The notes: generated by a model not told the origin, from the letters alone. Positions 1 to 9,565 are shown, counted from the first letter of the stretch. The stretch: DNA of 64,000 nt from Pseudocitrobacter vendiensis (GCF_943590815.1 NZ_CALSBS010000011.1:79479-143478), one strand, 5' to 3'. Program-made: numbers and translations.

Positions 1-410
1 ACGCCCGTTCCCAACACTTTCCCCACCGTGCGCAACCCCAACGGCACCGGGGATTTGCCCAGCATCTGGAGAACCAGTTTGATCATCATGAGCGACATCA
101 ACGAACCTTCGGCATAGTGCAGCCAGAAGCGATACTGCAGTTTTTCGTCGATATCCTGCGGTTTAAAGCGGTTTTCGGGATCACCGATTTCCTGAAGATA
201 CTCGAGGATCGCGCCAGATTCAGCAATAACGTGCCCGTTATCTTCGACAATCGGCGATTTTCCCAGCGGATGGATTTTTTTCAGGGTGTCGGGAGCCAGC
301 ATATCAGCCCCGCGCTGATAGCGAACAATCTGGTAAGGCAGGTTCAACTCTTCCAGCGCCCAGAGCACGCGCTGCGAGCGGGATTGATTCAGATGGTGGA
401 CGGTTAACAT
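1..410 (-). CDS. Glutathione S-transferase family protein (3' end cut off by window)
   Basis: The ATG is at 408-410, preceded by GGAGAAAATC, and the frame stays open for 136 codons to the window edge. The protein begins MLTVHHLNQSRSQRVLWALE, a thioredoxin-fold GST N-terminal domain: a short strand, then the S-R-S-x-R-V-L-W-A-L-E helix that holds the catalytic Ser and Arg. The glutathione-binding P-I-V-E-D and E-S-G-A-I-L-E-Y motifs follow at about residues 55-72, and an all-helical C-terminal domain then begins. Such enzymes conjugate or reduce glutathione-linked electrophiles and peroxides in the cytoplasm. A gst gene beside soxR is typical of Salmonella and Citrobacter rather than E. coli K-12. 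The missing C-terminus prevents subfamily assignment. Confidence 0.85.
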   Translation of the reverse strand, partial: MLTVHHLNQSRSQRVLWALEELNLPYQIVRYQRGADMLAPDTLKKIHPLGKSPIVEDNGHVIAESGAILEYLQEIGDPENRFKPQDIDEKLQYRFWLHYAEGSLMSLMMIKLVLQMLGKSPVPLGLRTVGKVLGTG

Positions 411-518
411 GATTTTCTCCGCAGGTTTGTTCAAATTAACTATAGGAACAGACGGCAATCCCCGTAAAAATTGCGGCGAAAAAAACGTCAATCTGACTGG
501 CGAACAGGGGGAGGAGAG

Positions 519-524
519 GTAGAC
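519..524 (+). promoter_or_regulatory. Probable SraL -10 element
   Basis: TAGACT at 519-524 lies seven bases before the expected SraL 5' end. The surrounding GGTAGACTTAAA has the C-rich extended -10 feel of sigma-S promoters, consistent with the stationary-phase expression known for SraL. No strong -35 is seen. Inferred from position only. Confidence 0.4.
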
Positions 525-530
525 TTAAAG

Positions 531-675
531 TGTCAGCACAAACCGGAACCTCCAACCCGTAGCTCGACCGAGGGATGCTGATGTCGGGGGAAACCCTCCC
601 ATGAACCAGTGGGATAGAGCGAAAGACAAAGACCGGAACATACGAAAGCGCCCAGTTGTGGCGCTTTCGTTTTTT
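531..675 (+). ncRNA. sraL: SraL (RyjA) small regulatory RNA
   Basis: About 145 nt that I recognise as SraL/RyjA by its conserved blocks: CAGCACAAACCGGAACCTCC near the 5' end, GTCGGGGGAAACCCTCCC at about 581-600, GGGATAGAGCGAAAGACAAA, and a Rho-independent terminator at 643-675. In Salmonella, SraL is a Hfq-bound stationary-phase sRNA that represses trigger factor (tig) mRNA and protects rho mRNA. Here, as in E. coli, it is convergent with soxR, and its terminator tail touches the soxR stop codon on the other strand. The 5' end is estimated from homology. Confidence 0.85.
643..675 (+). terminator. Intrinsic terminator of SraL
   Basis: A perfect 10-bp stem CGAAAGCGCC / GGCGCTTTCG (643-652 with 660-669) with a 7-nt loop is followed by six T residues at 670-675. 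Confidence 0.9.
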
Positions 676-1132
676 ATTCGTCTTCCAGCAGGCGCGCGCC
701 TGTTCCTTCCTCCCCCAGTTTATCGCCAGGATTACGCAGAGGGCAGTCACGCAGTGACATACAGCCGCAACCGATACAGCCATCAAGCTGATCGCGCAGC
801 GCTTCCATCGAGTGAATGCGTTTATCCAGCTCCTGACGCCACTGGGTGGTCAGGCGTTTCCAGTCTTTTTGCCCCAATGTATGCCCTTCGGGCACCGCGC
901 CCAGCGACTCGCCGATCGTGGCGAGCGGAATGCCCAGACGCTGAGCGATTTTAATGATGGCTACATAGCGTAGCACGTCACGTTTGTATCGCCGCTGGTT
1001 GCCCGCGTTGCGCTGGCTGCGGATGAGCCCTTTGCTTTCATAGAAGTGCAAAGCGGAGACGGCAACCCCGGTACGTCTGGCGACTTCGCCCGGTGTAAGC
1101 AGCGTTTTAATGCGCGTTGGTTTTTTTTCCAT
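674..1132 (-). CDS. soxR: Redox-sensing transcriptional activator SoxR
   Basis: A 152-aa MerR-family dimeric regulator. The N-terminal winged helix-turn-helix (residues 12-80, beginning [12 protein letters not shown]) is followed by a long dimerisation helix. The [2Fe-2S] ligand cluster C-I-G-C-G-C-x5-C sits at about residues 119-130, all four cysteines intact. Oxidation by redox-cycling drugs, superoxide or NO turns bound SoxR into an activator of soxS. The length is close to E. coli SoxR (154 aa), with differences in the C-terminal tail. It is divergent from soxS across an 87-bp gap holding the SoxR operator. The 3' end is convergent with SraL. Confidence 0.97.
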   Translation of the reverse strand: MEKKPTRIKTLLTPGEVARRTGVAVSALHFYESKGLIRSQRNAGNQRRYKRDVLRYVAIIKIAQRLGIPLATIGESLGAVPEGHTLGQKDWKRLTTQWRQELDKRIHSMEALRDQLDGCIGCGCMSLRDCPLRNPGDKLGEEGTGARLLEDE

Positions 1133-1139
1133 TTTCTGC

Positions 1140-1170
1140 TTTACCTCAAGTTAACTTGAGGAATTATACT
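1140..1170 (+). promoter_or_regulatory. soxS promoter with SoxR operator
   Basis: TTTACC (-35, 1140-1145) and TATACT (-10, 1165-1170) are separated by 19 bp. The overlong spacer is the hallmark of MerR-family promoters that need DNA unwinding. A perfect 18-bp palindrome CCTCAAGTTAACTTGAGG (1144-1161) between them is the SoxR box. Confidence 0.95.
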
Positions 1171-1219
1171 CGCCAGCAAGACAAAAGTTGAAGCAAAAAT
1201 AGACAACGGGGAGAGCCTT

Positions 1220-1549
1220 ATGTCCCATCGGGAAATTATTCAAACGCTTATCGAATGGATAGATGAACATATCGATCAACCACTGAATATTGATATCGTG
1301 GCGAAAAAATCCGGCTACTCGAAATGGTATCTGCAACGGATGTTCCGTACCGAGATGCGTCAAACGCTGGGTGACTACATTCGTCAGCGTCGCCTGCTTT
1401 TGGCTGCCCAGGAACTGCGTAATACTCAGCGCCCGATTTTCGATATTGCCATGGATCTGGGTTATGTTTCCCAGCAAACCTTCTCGCGTGTTTTCCGCCG
1501 TGAATTCGACCGCACGCCGAGCGACTATCGCCACCGTCTTTCCGCATGA
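1220..1549 (+). CDS. soxS: Superoxide-response regulator SoxS
   Basis: A 109-aa AraC/XylS-family monomeric activator consisting only of the DNA-binding domain. Two helix-turn-helix motifs are visible: I-D-I-V-A-K-K-S-G-Y-S at residues 25-35, and the second around F-D-I-A-M-D-L-G-Y-V-S-Q-Q-T-F-S-R-V-F at about 74-92. It turns on the superoxide regulon (sodA, zwf, fpr, nfo, acrAB, micF). Two residues (Ser-Ala) follow the usual E. coli end at R-H-R-L, giving 109 instead of 107 aa. The ATG at 1220 is preceded by GGGGAGAGCCTT. It is transcribed divergently from soxR under SoxR control. Confidence 0.97.
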   Translation: MSHREIIQTLIEWIDEHIDQPLNIDIVAKKSGYSKWYLQRMFRTEMRQTLGDYIRQRRLLLAAQELRNTQRPIFDIAMDLGYVSQQTFSRVFRREFDRTPSDYRHRLSA

Positions 1550-1556
1550 ACAACAC

Positions 1557-1591
1557 GCCGGATGGCGCTTACGCTTATCCGGCCTACAGAT
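1557..1591. repeat. REP palindrome downstream of soxS
   Basis: GCCGGATGGCGCTTACGCTT followed by ATCCGGCCTACAG is a standard enteric REP unit, with GCCGGAT pairing with ATCCGGC. It lies eight bases after the soxS stop and probably stabilises the soxS 3' end. Confidence 0.85.
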
Positions 1592-1677
1592 AAAACAGAG
1601 CCCTTTCCTTATGTAACTATTGTCAGCGATAAATGGCGCAATTTGCTGCGTTTACCTCTGGTGAATAAAACAGCAAT

Positions 1678-1693
1678 TGTGATATAGTTCACA
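1678..1693. promoter_or_regulatory. Strong CRP-binding site upstream of yjcB
   Basis: TGTGATATAGTTCACA matches the CRP core TGTGA-N6-TCACA at all ten specified bases. It lies about 130 bp before the yjcB ATG, so an unmapped promoter just downstream would be CRP-activated. Confidence 0.7.
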
Positions 1694-1821
1694 CTATAGA
1701 GTGAAACAAAAACAGCGTTTCATATCAATTGTGAATGCCTGTCGATAGCCAGAGTGGACTACACCTTCGTGAGAACGCCGCGCTGTCAGGGCATACCGTT
1801 TATCTCTGAGGATAAGGTCTC

Positions 1822-2103
1822 ATGGTTTCTATCTCTACAAGTGTCGTGCTGTTACGCTGGCCGCTTTTCAGCGCCATTCTGATGTTCCTTGCCAGTACGC
1901 TGAAAATTCGCTTGCGCAAAGCTGATTACGCGGGTCTCGCGGTGATTTGTAGCGCGCTGGGCGTGGCCTCTGCCTGCTGGTTCGCAACCGGGTTGCTGGG
2001 AATTACGATGGTGGATATTGCGACTATCTGCAATAACATCAAAGAGGTGATGGTGGAAGTGATGAGCCAGACACCGCCAGAATGGCCGATGGTGTTGACC
2101 TGA
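1822..2103 (+). CDS. yjcB: YjcB family inner-membrane protein, function unknown
   Basis: A 93-aa protein matching E. coli YjcB along its whole length (V-V-L-L-R-W start, P-x-W-P-M-x-L-T end). Two hydrophobic stretches, at about residues 8-28 and 38-62, predict two membrane helices joined by a short basic loop (L-K-I-R-L-R-K-A-D-Y). GAGGATAAGG provides the ribosome-binding site. In E. coli K-12, the c-di-GMP phosphodiesterase gene pdeC (yjcC) lies between soxS and yjcB; here there is no such gene. The function is unknown and no catalytic motif is visible. It is convergent with ssb across a shared terminator. Confidence 0.85.
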   Translation: MVSISTSVVLLRWPLFSAILMFLASTLKIRLRKADYAGLAVICSALGVASACWFATGLLGITMVDIATICNNIKEVMVEVMSQTPPEWPMVLT

Positions 2104-2119
2104 TAAACCCCTATTTATA

Positions 2120-2147
2120 AAAAAACCTGCTTTCGCAGGTTTTTTTA
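2120..2147. terminator. Bidirectional terminator between yjcB and ssb
   Basis: A stem ACCTGC/GCAGGT (2125-2130 with 2135-2140) with a TTTC loop is flanked by A-run and T-run on the two sides, so it can stop transcripts from both strands. Confidence 0.85.
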
Positions 2148-2157
2148 TGTCTGAAAA

Positions 2158-2685
2158 TCAGAACGGGATATCGTCGTCGAAGTCCATTGGCGGTTCGTTA
2201 GACGGTGCCGGAGCAGCCTGCTGCTGCGGACGAGACTGCGCGCCGCCGCTGAACTGGTTGCCGCCCTGTGGCTGCTGAGGCTGGCCCCAACCGCCCTGCT
2301 GCTGACCCTGACCACCTGCCGGTGCGCCGCCGCCCTGACGACCACCCAGCATCTGCATGGTGCCGCCAACGTTGACAACCACTTCGGTGGTGTATTTTTC
2401 AACGCCGGACTGATCGGTCCATTTACGGGTACGCAGCTGGCCTTCAATATAAACCTGAGAGCCTTTACGCAGGTATTCACCCGCAACTTCCGCGAGTTTG
2501 CCGAACAGCACAACACGGTGCCATTCAGTTTGCTCTTTCATTTCACCGGTCGCTTTATCACGCCAGGATTCGGAAGTAGCCAGCGTAATGTTGGCAACTG
2601 CGCCACCATTCGGCATGTAGCGTACTTCCGGGTCCTGGCCCAGATTACCGACGAGAATCACCTTGTTTACGCCTCTGCTGGCCAT
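2158..2685 (-). CDS. ssb: Single-stranded DNA-binding protein SSB
   Basis: A 175-aa protein (178 in E. coli). The OB-fold domain covers residues 1-112 (start [16 protein letters not shown]) and binds ssDNA as a homotetramer. A Gly/Gln/Pro-rich flexible linker covers about 113-165. The acidic tail M-D-F-D-D-D-I-P-F recruits replication and repair partners such as DNA polymerase III chi, RecQ, ExoI and PriA. The start ATG has AGGAGAG upstream. It is divergent from uvrA, sharing an SOS-controlled intergenic region. It is essential for replication, recombination and repair. Confidence 0.98.
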   Translation of the reverse strand: MASRGVNKVILVGNLGQDPEVRYMPNGGAVANITLATSESWRDKATGEMKEQTEWHRVVLFGKLAEVAGEYLRKGSQVYIEGQLRTRKWTDQSGVEKYTTEVVVNVGGTMQMLGGRQGGGAPAGGQGQQQGGWGQPQQPQGGNQFSGGAQSRPQQQAAPAPSNEPPMDFDDDIPF

Positions 2686-2833
2686 GATTGTCTCTCCTGA
2701 ATGTGTTTCTTAATAGTGTAAACGCGCGATTGTAGCATTTCAAAGAGGCGTTTTGATAGCATGCGACGGTGATTCCACTAAACTCGTTTACGTTGAATAT
2801 CTTACACTCAACAATGGAATGCACATTCCACTA

Positions 2834-2849
2834 CTGTATATTCATTCAG
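2834..2849. promoter_or_regulatory. LexA (SOS) box between ssb and uvrA
   Basis: CTGTATATTCATTCAG fits the LexA consensus CTGT-N8-ACAG except for one base in the second half-site, and equals the known uvrA operator of E. coli. Its position, about 85 bp before uvrA and in the divergent ssb region, makes both genes DNA-damage inducible. Confidence 0.9.
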
Positions 2850-2932
2850 GGTGAGTTGTGTCATAATTAGCCGTTTCCGCCGTTTGTCCTTCAAGCAAAT
2901 CTGGCAAGCCGAGTCTCTACCGGGAAAGGTAA

Positions 2933-5758
2933 ATGGATAAGATCGAAGTTCGGGGCGCCCGCACCCACAATCTCAAAAATATCAACCTCATCATCCCGCG
3001 CGACAAACTGATTGTCGTTACCGGGCTGTCGGGGTCTGGCAAATCGTCACTGGCTTTTGACACCCTCTACGCCGAGGGGCAGCGTCGCTACGTCGAATCG
3101 CTTTCTGCGTATGCGCGCCAGTTCCTGTCGCTGATGGAGAAGCCGGATGTCGATCATATCGAAGGGCTGTCGCCTGCTATCTCTATTGAGCAGAAGTCGA
3201 CCTCACACAACCCGCGTTCCACGGTCGGGACCATTACCGAAATTCACGACTACCTGCGTCTGCTGTATGCCCGCGTAGGCGAGCCGCGTTGCCCCGATCA
3301 CGACGTGCCGCTGGCGGCGCAAACCGTCAGCCAGATGGTCGACAATGTGCTGACGCAGCCGGAAGGCAAACGCCTGATGCTGCTGGCGCCAATCATTAAA
3401 GAGCGTAAAGGCGAGCACACCAAAACGCTGGAAAACCTGGCAAGCCAGGGCTATATCCGCGCGCGTATCGATGGCGAAGTGTGCGACCTGTCCGATCCAC
3501 CGACGCTGGAGCTGCAAAAGAAACACACCATTGAAGTGGTTATCGACCGCTTCAAAGTGCGCGAAGACCTGGCACAGCGTCTGGCCGAGTCGTTTGAAAC
3601 CGCGCTGGAGCTTTCCGGCGGCACGGCGATCGTCTCCGATATGGACGATCCGAAAGCGGATGAGCTGCTCTTCTCCGCCAACTTCGCCTGCCCGATTTGC
3701 GGCTACAGCATGAGCGAACTGGAACCGCGTCTGTTCTCGTTCAACAACCCGGCGGGCGCGTGCCCAACCTGTGACGGCCTGGGCGTGCAGCAATATTTCG
3801 ACCCGGACCGCATCATTCAGAACCCGGAGCTGTCGCTGGCGGGTGGCGCTATTCGCGGTTGGGATCGCCGTAATTTCTACTATTTCCAGATGCTGCGCTC
3901 GCTGGCGGAGCATTATGATTTCGACGTTGAAGCCCCGTGGGGCAGCCTGAACGCATCAGTGCAGAAAGTGGTACTGTACGGTTCCGGCAAAGAGTCTATC
4001 GAATTCAAATATATGAACGATCGCGGCGATACCTCCGTGCGTCGTCATCCGTTTGAAGGCGTGCTGCACAATATGGAACGCCGCTACAAAGAGACGGAAT
4101 CCAGCGCGGTGCGCGAAGAGCTGGCGAAATTCATCAGCAACCGTCCGTGCGCCAGCTGCGACGGCACGCGTCTGCGCCGCGAAGCACGTCACGTGTACGT
4201 GGAAAATACCCCGCTGCCGACCATCTCTGACATGAGCATTGGTCATGCGATGGACTTCTTCAATAATCTGAAACTTTCCGGCCAGCGCGCGAAAATCGCC
4301 GAAAAAGTGCTGAAAGAGATTGGCGACCGCCTGAAGTTCCTCGTCAACGTTGGCCTGAACTACCTCACGCTATCCCGCTCGGCAGAAACCCTCTCCGGCG
4401 GTGAAGCTCAGCGTATCCGTCTGGCGAGCCAGATTGGCGCCGGGTTAGTCGGCGTGATGTACGTGCTGGATGAGCCGTCCATCGGCCTGCACCAGCGCGA
4501 CAACGAACGTCTGCTCGGCACATTGATTCACCTGCGTAATCTCGGTAACACGGTGATTGTGGTCGAACACGATGAAGACGCCATTCGTGCCGCTGACCAC
4601 GTTATCGACATCGGACCGGGCGCGGGTGTACACGGTGGTCAGGTTGTCGCGGAAGGGACGCTGGACGACATCATGGCAGTGCCAGAGTCGCTAACCGGCC
4701 AGTTCATGAGCGGCAAACGTAAAATCGAAGTGCCGAAAAATCGCGTACCGGCGGACCCTGCAAAAGTGCTGAAACTGAGCGGCGCGCGCGGCAACAACCT
4801 GAAAGATGTCACGTTGACGCTGCCTGTGGGCCTGTTTACCTGTATCACCGGGGTATCCGGCTCCGGGAAATCTACGCTGATTAACGACACCCTGTTCCCG
4901 ATTGCCCAGCGTCAGCTTAACGGCGCGACTATCGCCGAACCTGCGCCGTATCGCGATGTTCAGGGGCTTGAACACTTCGACAAAGTCATCGACATCGACC
5001 AAAGCCCGATTGGCCGTACCCCGCGCTCAAACCCGGCAACCTACACCGGCGTCTTTACGCCTGTGCGTGAGCTGTTCGCGGGCGTGCCGGAATCACGCGC
5101 GCGCGGCTATACGCCGGGGCGTTTCAGCTTTAACGTACGCGGCGGACGCTGTGAGGCGTGTCAGGGCGATGGCGTGATCAAAGTCGAGATGCACTTCCTG
5201 CCGGATATCTACGTGCCGTGCGACCAGTGCAAAGGCAAACGCTATAACCGCGAAACGCTGGAGATTAAGTACAAAGGCAAAACCATCCACGAAGTGCTGG
5301 ATATGACCATTGAAGAAGCACGTGAGTTCTTCGATGCCGTTCCGGCGCTGGCGCGCAAACTGCAAACCCTGATGGACGTCGGCCTGACCTACATTCGTCT
5401 CGGCCAGGCGGCGACGACACTTTCTGGTGGTGAAGCCCAGCGCGTCAAACTGGCGCGTGAACTCTCCAAACGCGGTACCGGACAGACGCTGTACATTCTC
5501 GATGAGCCGACCACCGGCCTGCACTTTGCGGATATTCAGCAACTGCTGGAAGTGCTGCACCAGTTGCGCGACCAGGGCAACACCATCGTGGTCATTGAGC
5601 ACAACCTTGATGTGATCAAAACCGCCGACTGGATTGTTGACCTCGGCCCGGAAGGCGGCAGCGGCGGCGGGGAGATTCTCGTCTCCGGCACGCCAGAAAC
5701 CGTCGCCGAATGCGAAGCCTCACATACGGCGCGCTTCCTTAAACCGATGCTGAAGTAG
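2933..5758 (+). CDS. uvrA: Excinuclease ABC subunit UvrA
   Basis: A 941-aa nucleotide-excision-repair damage sensor. As a dimer it scans DNA with UvrB, then loads UvrB at the lesion. It has two ABC ATPase modules: the first Walker [10 protein letters not shown], is at residues 31-39, and the second, G-V-S-G-S-G-K-S-T, at about 640. Each has its signature (L-S-G-G-E-A-Q-R) and Walker B L-D-E-P. Zinc-binding cysteine pairs are seen at C-P-I-C ... C-P-T-C (about 253-280) and C-E-A-C ... C-D-Q-C (about 740-766). The size is the same as or within one residue of E. coli UvrA. The ATG at 2933 follows GGGAAAGG. It ends convergently, abutting yjbR. Confidence 0.98.
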   Translation: MDKIEVRGARTHNLKNINLIIPRDKLIVVTGLSGSGKSSLAFDTLYAEGQRRYVESLSAYARQFLSLMEKPDVDHIEGLSPAISIEQKSTSHNPRSTVGTITEIHDYLRLLYARVGEPRCPDHDVPLAAQTVSQMVDNVLTQPEGKRLMLLAPIIKERKGEHTKTLENLASQGYIRARIDGEVCDLSDPPTLELQKKHTIEVVIDRFKVREDLAQRLAESFETALELSGGTAIVSDMDDPKADELLFSANFACPICGYSMSELEPRLFSFNNPAGACPTCDGLGVQQYFDPDRIIQNPELSLAGGAIRGWDRRNFYYFQMLRSLAEHYDFDVEAPWGSLNASVQKVVLYGSGKESIEFKYMNDRGDTSVRRHPFEGVLHNMERRYKETESSAVREELAKFISNRPCASCDGTRLRREARHVYVENTPLPTISDMSIGHAMDFFNNLKLSGQRAKIAEKVLKEIGDRLKFLVNVGLNYLTLSRSAETLSGGEAQRIRLASQIGAGLVGVMYVLDEPSIGLHQRDNERLLGTLIHLRNLGNTVIVVEHDEDAIRAADHVIDIGPGAGVHGGQVVAEGTLDDIMAVPESLTGQFMSGKRKIEVPKNRVPADPAKVLKLSGARGNNLKDVTLTLPVGLFTCITGVSGSGKSTLINDTLFPIAQRQLNGATIAEPAPYRDVQGLEHFDKVIDIDQSPIGRTPRSNPATYTGVFTPVRELFAGVPESRARGYTPGRFSFNVRGGRCEACQGDGVIKVEMHFLPDIYVPCDQCKGKRYNRETLEIKYKGKTIHEVLDMTIEEAREFFDAVPALARKLQTLMDVGLTYIRLGQAATTLSGGEAQRVKLARELSKRGTGQTLYILDEPTTGLHFADIQQLLEVLHQLRDQGNTIVVIEHNLDVIKTADWIVDLGPEGGSGGGEILVSGTPETVAECEASHTARFLKPMLK

Positions 5759-6112
5759 TCACTTCACTAGCTGCTGCCGGGTTTGTTCCGGCAGTAGCGT
5801 GATTGCCTGCTGATACGAGGCATCCACGAGATAGTAAATTTGCGAGTCCGGCAACGTGCCGTCGAGGTAAACCGTGCTCCAGTGCGCTTTATTGAGATGA
5901 CGGCTGGGACGCACATCGCTGTGCTGCTGGCGCAGCAGTTCTGCCAGCTCAGGGCTGGTTTTCAACGACACCGCCGGGCGTTCTTCCACCTCTTTGACCA
6001 TCGCGAAAAGCACATCCGCAACCTTAATCTGCGTCGCTTTCCAGTCGCTGTGGACGCTTTGCTCCGCGCCACGCTTCGCCATGCAGTACACCAAAAGATC
6101 CGAACTGGTCAT
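5759..6112 (-). CDS. yjbR: YjbR family MmcQ-like protein
   Basis: A 117-aa MmcQ/YjbR family protein (E. coli YjbR, 118 aa), a small alpha/beta cyclic-nucleotide-binding-like (CyaY-like) fold found as a lone domain. Conserved features are the K-R-G-A-E-Q-S-V start, the V-S-L-K-T-S-P-E-L core, and N-K-A-H-W-S-T-V-Y near residue 80. The biochemical function is unproven, although double-stranded DNA binding has been proposed for relatives. I chose the ATG at 6110-6112 because AAGAGG lies seven bases upstream and E. coli starts here; a longer frame begins at 6139. The gene ends directly against the uvrA stop. Confidence 0.88.
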   Translation of the reverse strand: MTSSDLLVYCMAKRGAEQSVHSDWKATQIKVADVLFAMVKEVEERPAVSLKTSPELAELLRQQHSDVRPSRHLNKAHWSTVYLDGTLPDSQIYYLVDASYQQAITLLPEQTRQQLVK

Positions 6113-6243
6113 TTTATACCTCTTAGTCTCACGAGCCACGGAGTGCCAAACGTCATCACCTCAGTGTGCAACAAGTCGCCGAAAGGTGAAACCTTCCGGT
6201 GACTGATTTTTGACTAAAAAAGCATCATTTATTTACGGGACGT

Positions 6244-6957
6244 TTAGTACTCGGAATTAACAATCACTTCTTCGTTGTACCTGCCCGCCTGCGGCAGTGG
6301 TCGATACGTGGAATTTGAGGCGCGCAACACACGGATACCGCGAGCACCCGCTTCACGCGCCGCCGAGATATCATTATCCGAATCGCCGTAGAAGACCTTT
6401 ACACCCTTCTCTTTCAGCCACTGCGTTTTGGTATTCTGGCCCGGTTTGTCACCGGCAAAAATGACCGGATTCATGCTGGTCGCCGGGATCAGGAAATAAT
6501 CCTGCAACGTTTTGGAGACCGTTTCGGTTTTGGTTTCGCTACGCCCGGTAACGAAATAGATGCTGTCACCGCGCTTCACGTGCATCGCGATCAGTGAACG
6601 GGCCACTTCTTTCGGAATGCTGAACTCATCCCAGCCGTTGTTCATTTTTTCCCAGAATGCAGGGTTCTTCAGATACGCTTCGCTGCCCGGAGACCAGGTT
6701 TTCTGCCCGCGCCAGAAGCCGGGGCTGGAAAACAGCACCGTGTCATCGATATCAAATCCCACTGCCATCGGTGGATGATTCATCAGGCTGTTTTCAATTT
6801 GCGCCACTGATACCCAGTGGATGGGGGCCTGTTCGGCCAGTTTAGCGACATCCGTACCCGGATAGAGCGGAGAAGGTGATGAAGCGTGAGCAGTAACCGT
6901 GTTATTTAACGCGAACAACAAACAAACGGCGCTCAGCGCCTGTGTGATCTTGCGCAT
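6244..6957 (-). CDS. aphA: Class B non-specific acid phosphatase AphA
   Basis: A 237-aa periplasmic acid phosphatase/phosphotransferase that removes phosphate from nucleotides and other organic monoesters; the family is an Mg-dependent homotetramer. A signal peptide spans residues 1 to about 25 (hydrophobic A-V-C-L-L-F-A-L, then A-H-A-S-S). The DDDD/HAD signature F-D-I-D-D-T at 68-73 supplies the nucleophile Asp69 and Asp71; T-G-R-S at about 140 and G-D-S-D-N-D-I near 190 complete the active site. The C-terminus V-I-V-N-S-E-Y equals that of E. coli AphA. It is a single gene with its own promoter region of about 190 bp, which follows the tyrB terminator. Confidence 0.97.
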   Translation of the reverse strand: MRKITQALSAVCLLFALNNTVTAHASSPSPLYPGTDVAKLAEQAPIHWVSVAQIENSLMNHPPMAVGFDIDDTVLFSSPGFWRGQKTWSPGSEAYLKNPAFWEKMNNGWDEFSIPKEVARSLIAMHVKRGDSIYFVTGRSETKTETVSKTLQDYFLIPATSMNPVIFAGDKPGQNTKTQWLKEKGVKVFYGDSDNDISAAREAGARGIRVLRASNSTYRPLPQAGRYNEEVIVNSEY

Positions 6958-7110
6958 AGTTTTCCCTAAATCGTCGTCTTGTTTTTGTTTTAAAGTGAGT
7001 AATACTTCAAAAAATTAGAAAGACCTTAACGGTTACAGGGAGTGAAGGGAAGGATTTTCCAGGATTTATCCTGGAAAAAGGATAAGAGATCACATTTTCA
7101 CATTGAGAAA

Positions 7111-7142
7111 CTCTTCATGCGGCAGTGATGCCGCATGAAGAG
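7111..7142 (-). terminator. Terminator downstream of tyrB
   Basis: A perfect 14-bp inverted repeat CTCTTCATGCGGCA / TGCCGCATGAAGAG around a GTGA loop, 11 bases after the tyrB stop. On the minus strand it runs into TTTCTC rather than a long T-run, so it may also act as an mRNA-stabilising end. Confidence 0.7.
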
Positions 7143-7153
7143 TAAGCACTTGC

Positions 7154-8347
7154 TTACATAACCGCCGCAAATGCCTGCGCGACGCGATGCACGTTACGGG
7201 AATTCAGCCCGGCAACGCACATACGGCCGCTGGCAATCAGGTAGACGCCAAACTCCTCACGCAGACGATCGACCTGTGCAGCACTCAGACCGGTATAGCT
7301 GAACATACCGCGTTGCTTGAGGAGGTAGTCGAAATTCCCGTCCGGCATGGCTTCTTTCAGTACCTTCACCAGCGCCTGGCGCATGTCCAGAATACGCGTG
7401 CGCATCGCTTCCACTTCCGCCAGCCACGAGGCTTTCAGCGCGTTGTCATTCAATACGGTAGACACAATCTGCGCACCGGTTGTCGGCGGGCTTGAGTAGT
7501 TACGACGAACCGTCGCTTTCAACTGCCCCAGCACGCGTCCTGCGGCGTCGGCATCTTCGCAGACCACGGATAAACCGCCGATACGCTCACCGTATAACGA
7601 GAAAATTTTTGAAAATGAGTTGCTCACCAGCACCGGCAAGCCCGCAGCCGCAATCGTGCGGATGGCATAGGCATCCTGCTCCATGCCGCCGCCAAAGCCC
7701 TGATAGGCGATATCCAGGAACGGGATCAGGTTACGCGCCTTCAGCACCTCCGTCACGGCATCCCACTGACTGTTCGTCAGGTCCGCACCGGTTGGGTTGT
7801 GGCAGCACGGATGCAGCAGCACGATGCTTTGCGCAGGCAGCGTGTTGAGGGTTTCCAGCAGCGCGTCAAAACGCACGCCGTTGGTCTCACCGTCGAACCA
7901 CGGATAGGTTTTGACCGTAAAGCCCGCGCCCTCAAAAATGGCGACGTGGTTTTCCCAGGTCGGATCGCTGACCCAGACGCCGGAATCCGGGAAGTAGCGT
8001 TTGAGAAAATCCGCACCTACTTTCAGCGCACCGGAACCGCCCAGGGTCTGAATGGTGGCGACGCGTTTCTCCGCCAGCACCGGATGATCGGCCCCAAACA
8101 GTAGCGGCGCAATGGCCTGACGGTAGCTGTTCAGCCCTTCCATTGGCAGGTAAAGCGAGGCGCTATGCGGCTGGGCAGCAAGGCGCTTTTCAGCCTCTGC
8201 AACGGCCTGAAGCTGGGGGATGATGCCCTCTTCGTTATAGTACAGGCCGATACTGAGGTTCACTTTGTCGCTGCGCGGATCCTCTTTGAAACGCTCCATC
8301 AGCGAAAGAATAGGGTCGCCAGCGTAGGCGTCAACTTTTTGAAACAC
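7154..8347 (-). CDS. tyrB: Aromatic amino acid aminotransferase TyrB
   Basis: A 397-aa PLP-dependent class I aminotransferase that makes tyrosine and phenylalanine (also leucine) from their keto acids with glutamate as amino donor. The PLP lysine lies in [13 protein letters not shown] at about residue 247; H-N-P-T-G-A-D and the substrate-binding R-M-C-V-A-G-L-N near the C-terminus are intact. The start is GTG at 8345-8347 (F-Q-K-V-D-A-Y-A-G follows), as in E. coli, with GGAG nine bases upstream; a longer frame reaches 8389 but lacks support. A TyrR half-site-like TGTAAAC lies within about 20 bp upstream of the start. Confidence 0.95.
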   Translation of the reverse strand: MFQKVDAYAGDPILSLMERFKEDPRSDKVNLSIGLYYNEEGIIPQLQAVAEAEKRLAAQPHSASLYLPMEGLNSYRQAIAPLLFGADHPVLAEKRVATIQTLGGSGALKVGADFLKRYFPDSGVWVSDPTWENHVAIFEGAGFTVKTYPWFDGETNGVRFDALLETLNTLPAQSIVLLHPCCHNPTGADLTNSQWDAVTEVLKARNLIPFLDIAYQGFGGGMEQDAYAIRTIAAAGLPVLVSNSFSKIFSLYGERIGGLSVVCEDADAAGRVLGQLKATVRRNYSSPPTTGAQIVSTVLNDNALKASWLAEVEAMRTRILDMRQALVKVLKEAMPDGNFDYLLKQRGMFSYTGLSAAQVDRLREEFGVYLIASGRMCVAGLNSRNVHRVAQAFAAVM

Positions 8348-8436
8348 GAGGTGGTTCTCCAGGTTTACAGAAGGCAGGTAATAACACAATAAACCGGAAG
8401 CGGGAGAAGGTCGAGAGGATGTTGTCGCCGGATGTT

Positions 8437-8482
8437 ATCAAATAGTAGGCCGGGTAAGGCGCAGCCGCCACCCGGCACCACA
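8437..8482. repeat. REP element between alr and tyrB
   Basis: GTAGGCCGGGTAAGGCGCAG plus CCGCCACCCGGCACC forms a REP hairpin just after the alr stop codon, before the tyrB start region. Confidence 0.8.
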
Positions 8483-8485
8483 CAA

Positions 8486-9565
8486 TCAATCAATATACTT
8501 CATCGCCACGCGCGACGTCAGACGCGTGATAAGTTCGTAAGCGCTCACTTTTGTGATTTCCGCGATGCGCTCAACGGGCAGCCCTTCACCCCACATCACC
8601 ACCGGATCGCCTGCTTTATCCTGCGCTGCCGGCCCCAGGTCAACGCAGATCATATCCATCGCCACGCGGCCCGCAATGGGCACTTCACGGCCATTAACCA
8701 GCACCGGGGTGCCGGACGGCGCAGCGCGCGGGTAACCATCGCCATAGCCCATCGCCACCACGCCCAGCCGCGTATCGCGCTCGCTGATCCAGGTACCGCC
8801 GTAACCAACCGGCTCACCCGCTTTATGCTCGCGCACGGCAATCAGGCTGGAGGTCAGCGACATCACCGGCTGGAAGCCGAAATCCGGCCCCCAGGGCTTT
8901 TGTTCCAGCGGCGATACGCCGTAGAGGATGATGCCCGGACGCGCCCAGTCGAAATGCGACTGTGGCCACAGCAAAATGCCGCCAGACGCTGCGATAGAGC
9001 GTTTTCCCGGCTTGCCTTCACAGAAAGTGTTGAAGATATCGAGCTGTTTCTCGGTCGCGCCGCATTCAGGCTCATCAGCACGCGCAAAGTGGCTCACGAT
9101 ATTCACCGGCTGACTAACGTTCTCGCACTGGCTCAGACGTTGATAAAACGCATCCGCCTCTTCCGGACGCACGCCGAGACGGTGCATGCCCGTATCCAGT
9201 TTCATCCACACCGTCACCGGGCGGCTCAGTTTCGCGGTTTCCAGCGCTTCCAGCTGTTCCATATTATGCACAGCGGTATGCAGTTGCTGTTCAGCGATAA
9301 GCGGCAGATCGGTGGCGTTGAAAAAACCTTCCAGCAGTAAGATGGGTTGCGTAATGCCGCCCTCGCGCAACCGCAGGGCCTCTTCCAGACGTGCGACGCC
9401 AAAGGCGTCGGCATCGGGGAGCGTTCGCGCGATCTCCAGAAGACCGTGTCCGTAGGCGTTCGCTTTCACCACCGCAACCAGTTTGCTGGCAGGCGCCAGT
9501 TCACGCAGACGTTGCAGATTGTGTCGCAGAGCGCGGCGGTTAATCACTACAGTTGCCGCTTGCAT
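8486..9565 (-). CDS. alr: Alanine racemase, biosynthetic
   Basis: A 359-aa PLP enzyme that interconverts L- and D-alanine for peptidoglycan. The N-terminal TIM barrel carries the PLP lysine K34 in V-V-K-A-N-A-Y-G-H; the C-terminal beta domain has the second catalytic base, Tyr, in V-G-Y-G-G-T-W (about 255). The length equals E. coli Alr. I place the start at 9563-9565 ([10 protein letters not shown]), with GGAACACAA upstream; the frame extends to 9607 but the extra 14 residues are not conserved. It lies 47 bp downstream of dnaB on the same strand, so co-transcription is likely. Confidence 0.96.
   Translation of the reverse strand: MQAATVVINRRALRHNLQRLRELAPASKLVAVVKANAYGHGLLEIARTLPDADAFGVARLEEALRLREGGITQPILLLEGFFNATDLPLIAEQQLHTAVHNMEQLEALETAKLSRPVTVWMKLDTGMHRLGVRPEEADAFYQRLSQCENVSQPVNIVSHFARADEPECGATEKQLDIFNTFCEGKPGKRSIAASGGILLWPQSHFDWARPGIILYGVSPLEQKPWGPDFGFQPVMSLTSSLIAVREHKAGEPVGYGGTWISERDTRLGVVAMGYGDGYPRAAPSGTPVLVNGREVPIAGRVAMDMICVDLGPAAQDKAGDPVVMWGEGLPVERIAEITKVSAYELITRLTSRVAMKYID

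Noticed and set aside
3203..3913. 236-codon open frame antisense to uvrA
   Set aside because: It is fully inside the conserved uvrA gene; Arg/Gln/His-rich composition is the shadow of GC-rich codons. Similar antisense frames in plsB, metH, malF, yjbH and aceA were dismissed for the same reason.
8345..8389. Longer TyrB start giving 411 residues
   Set aside because: The extra 14 residues are not conserved and lack a ribosome-binding site; GTG at 8345-8347 matches the E. coli protein.
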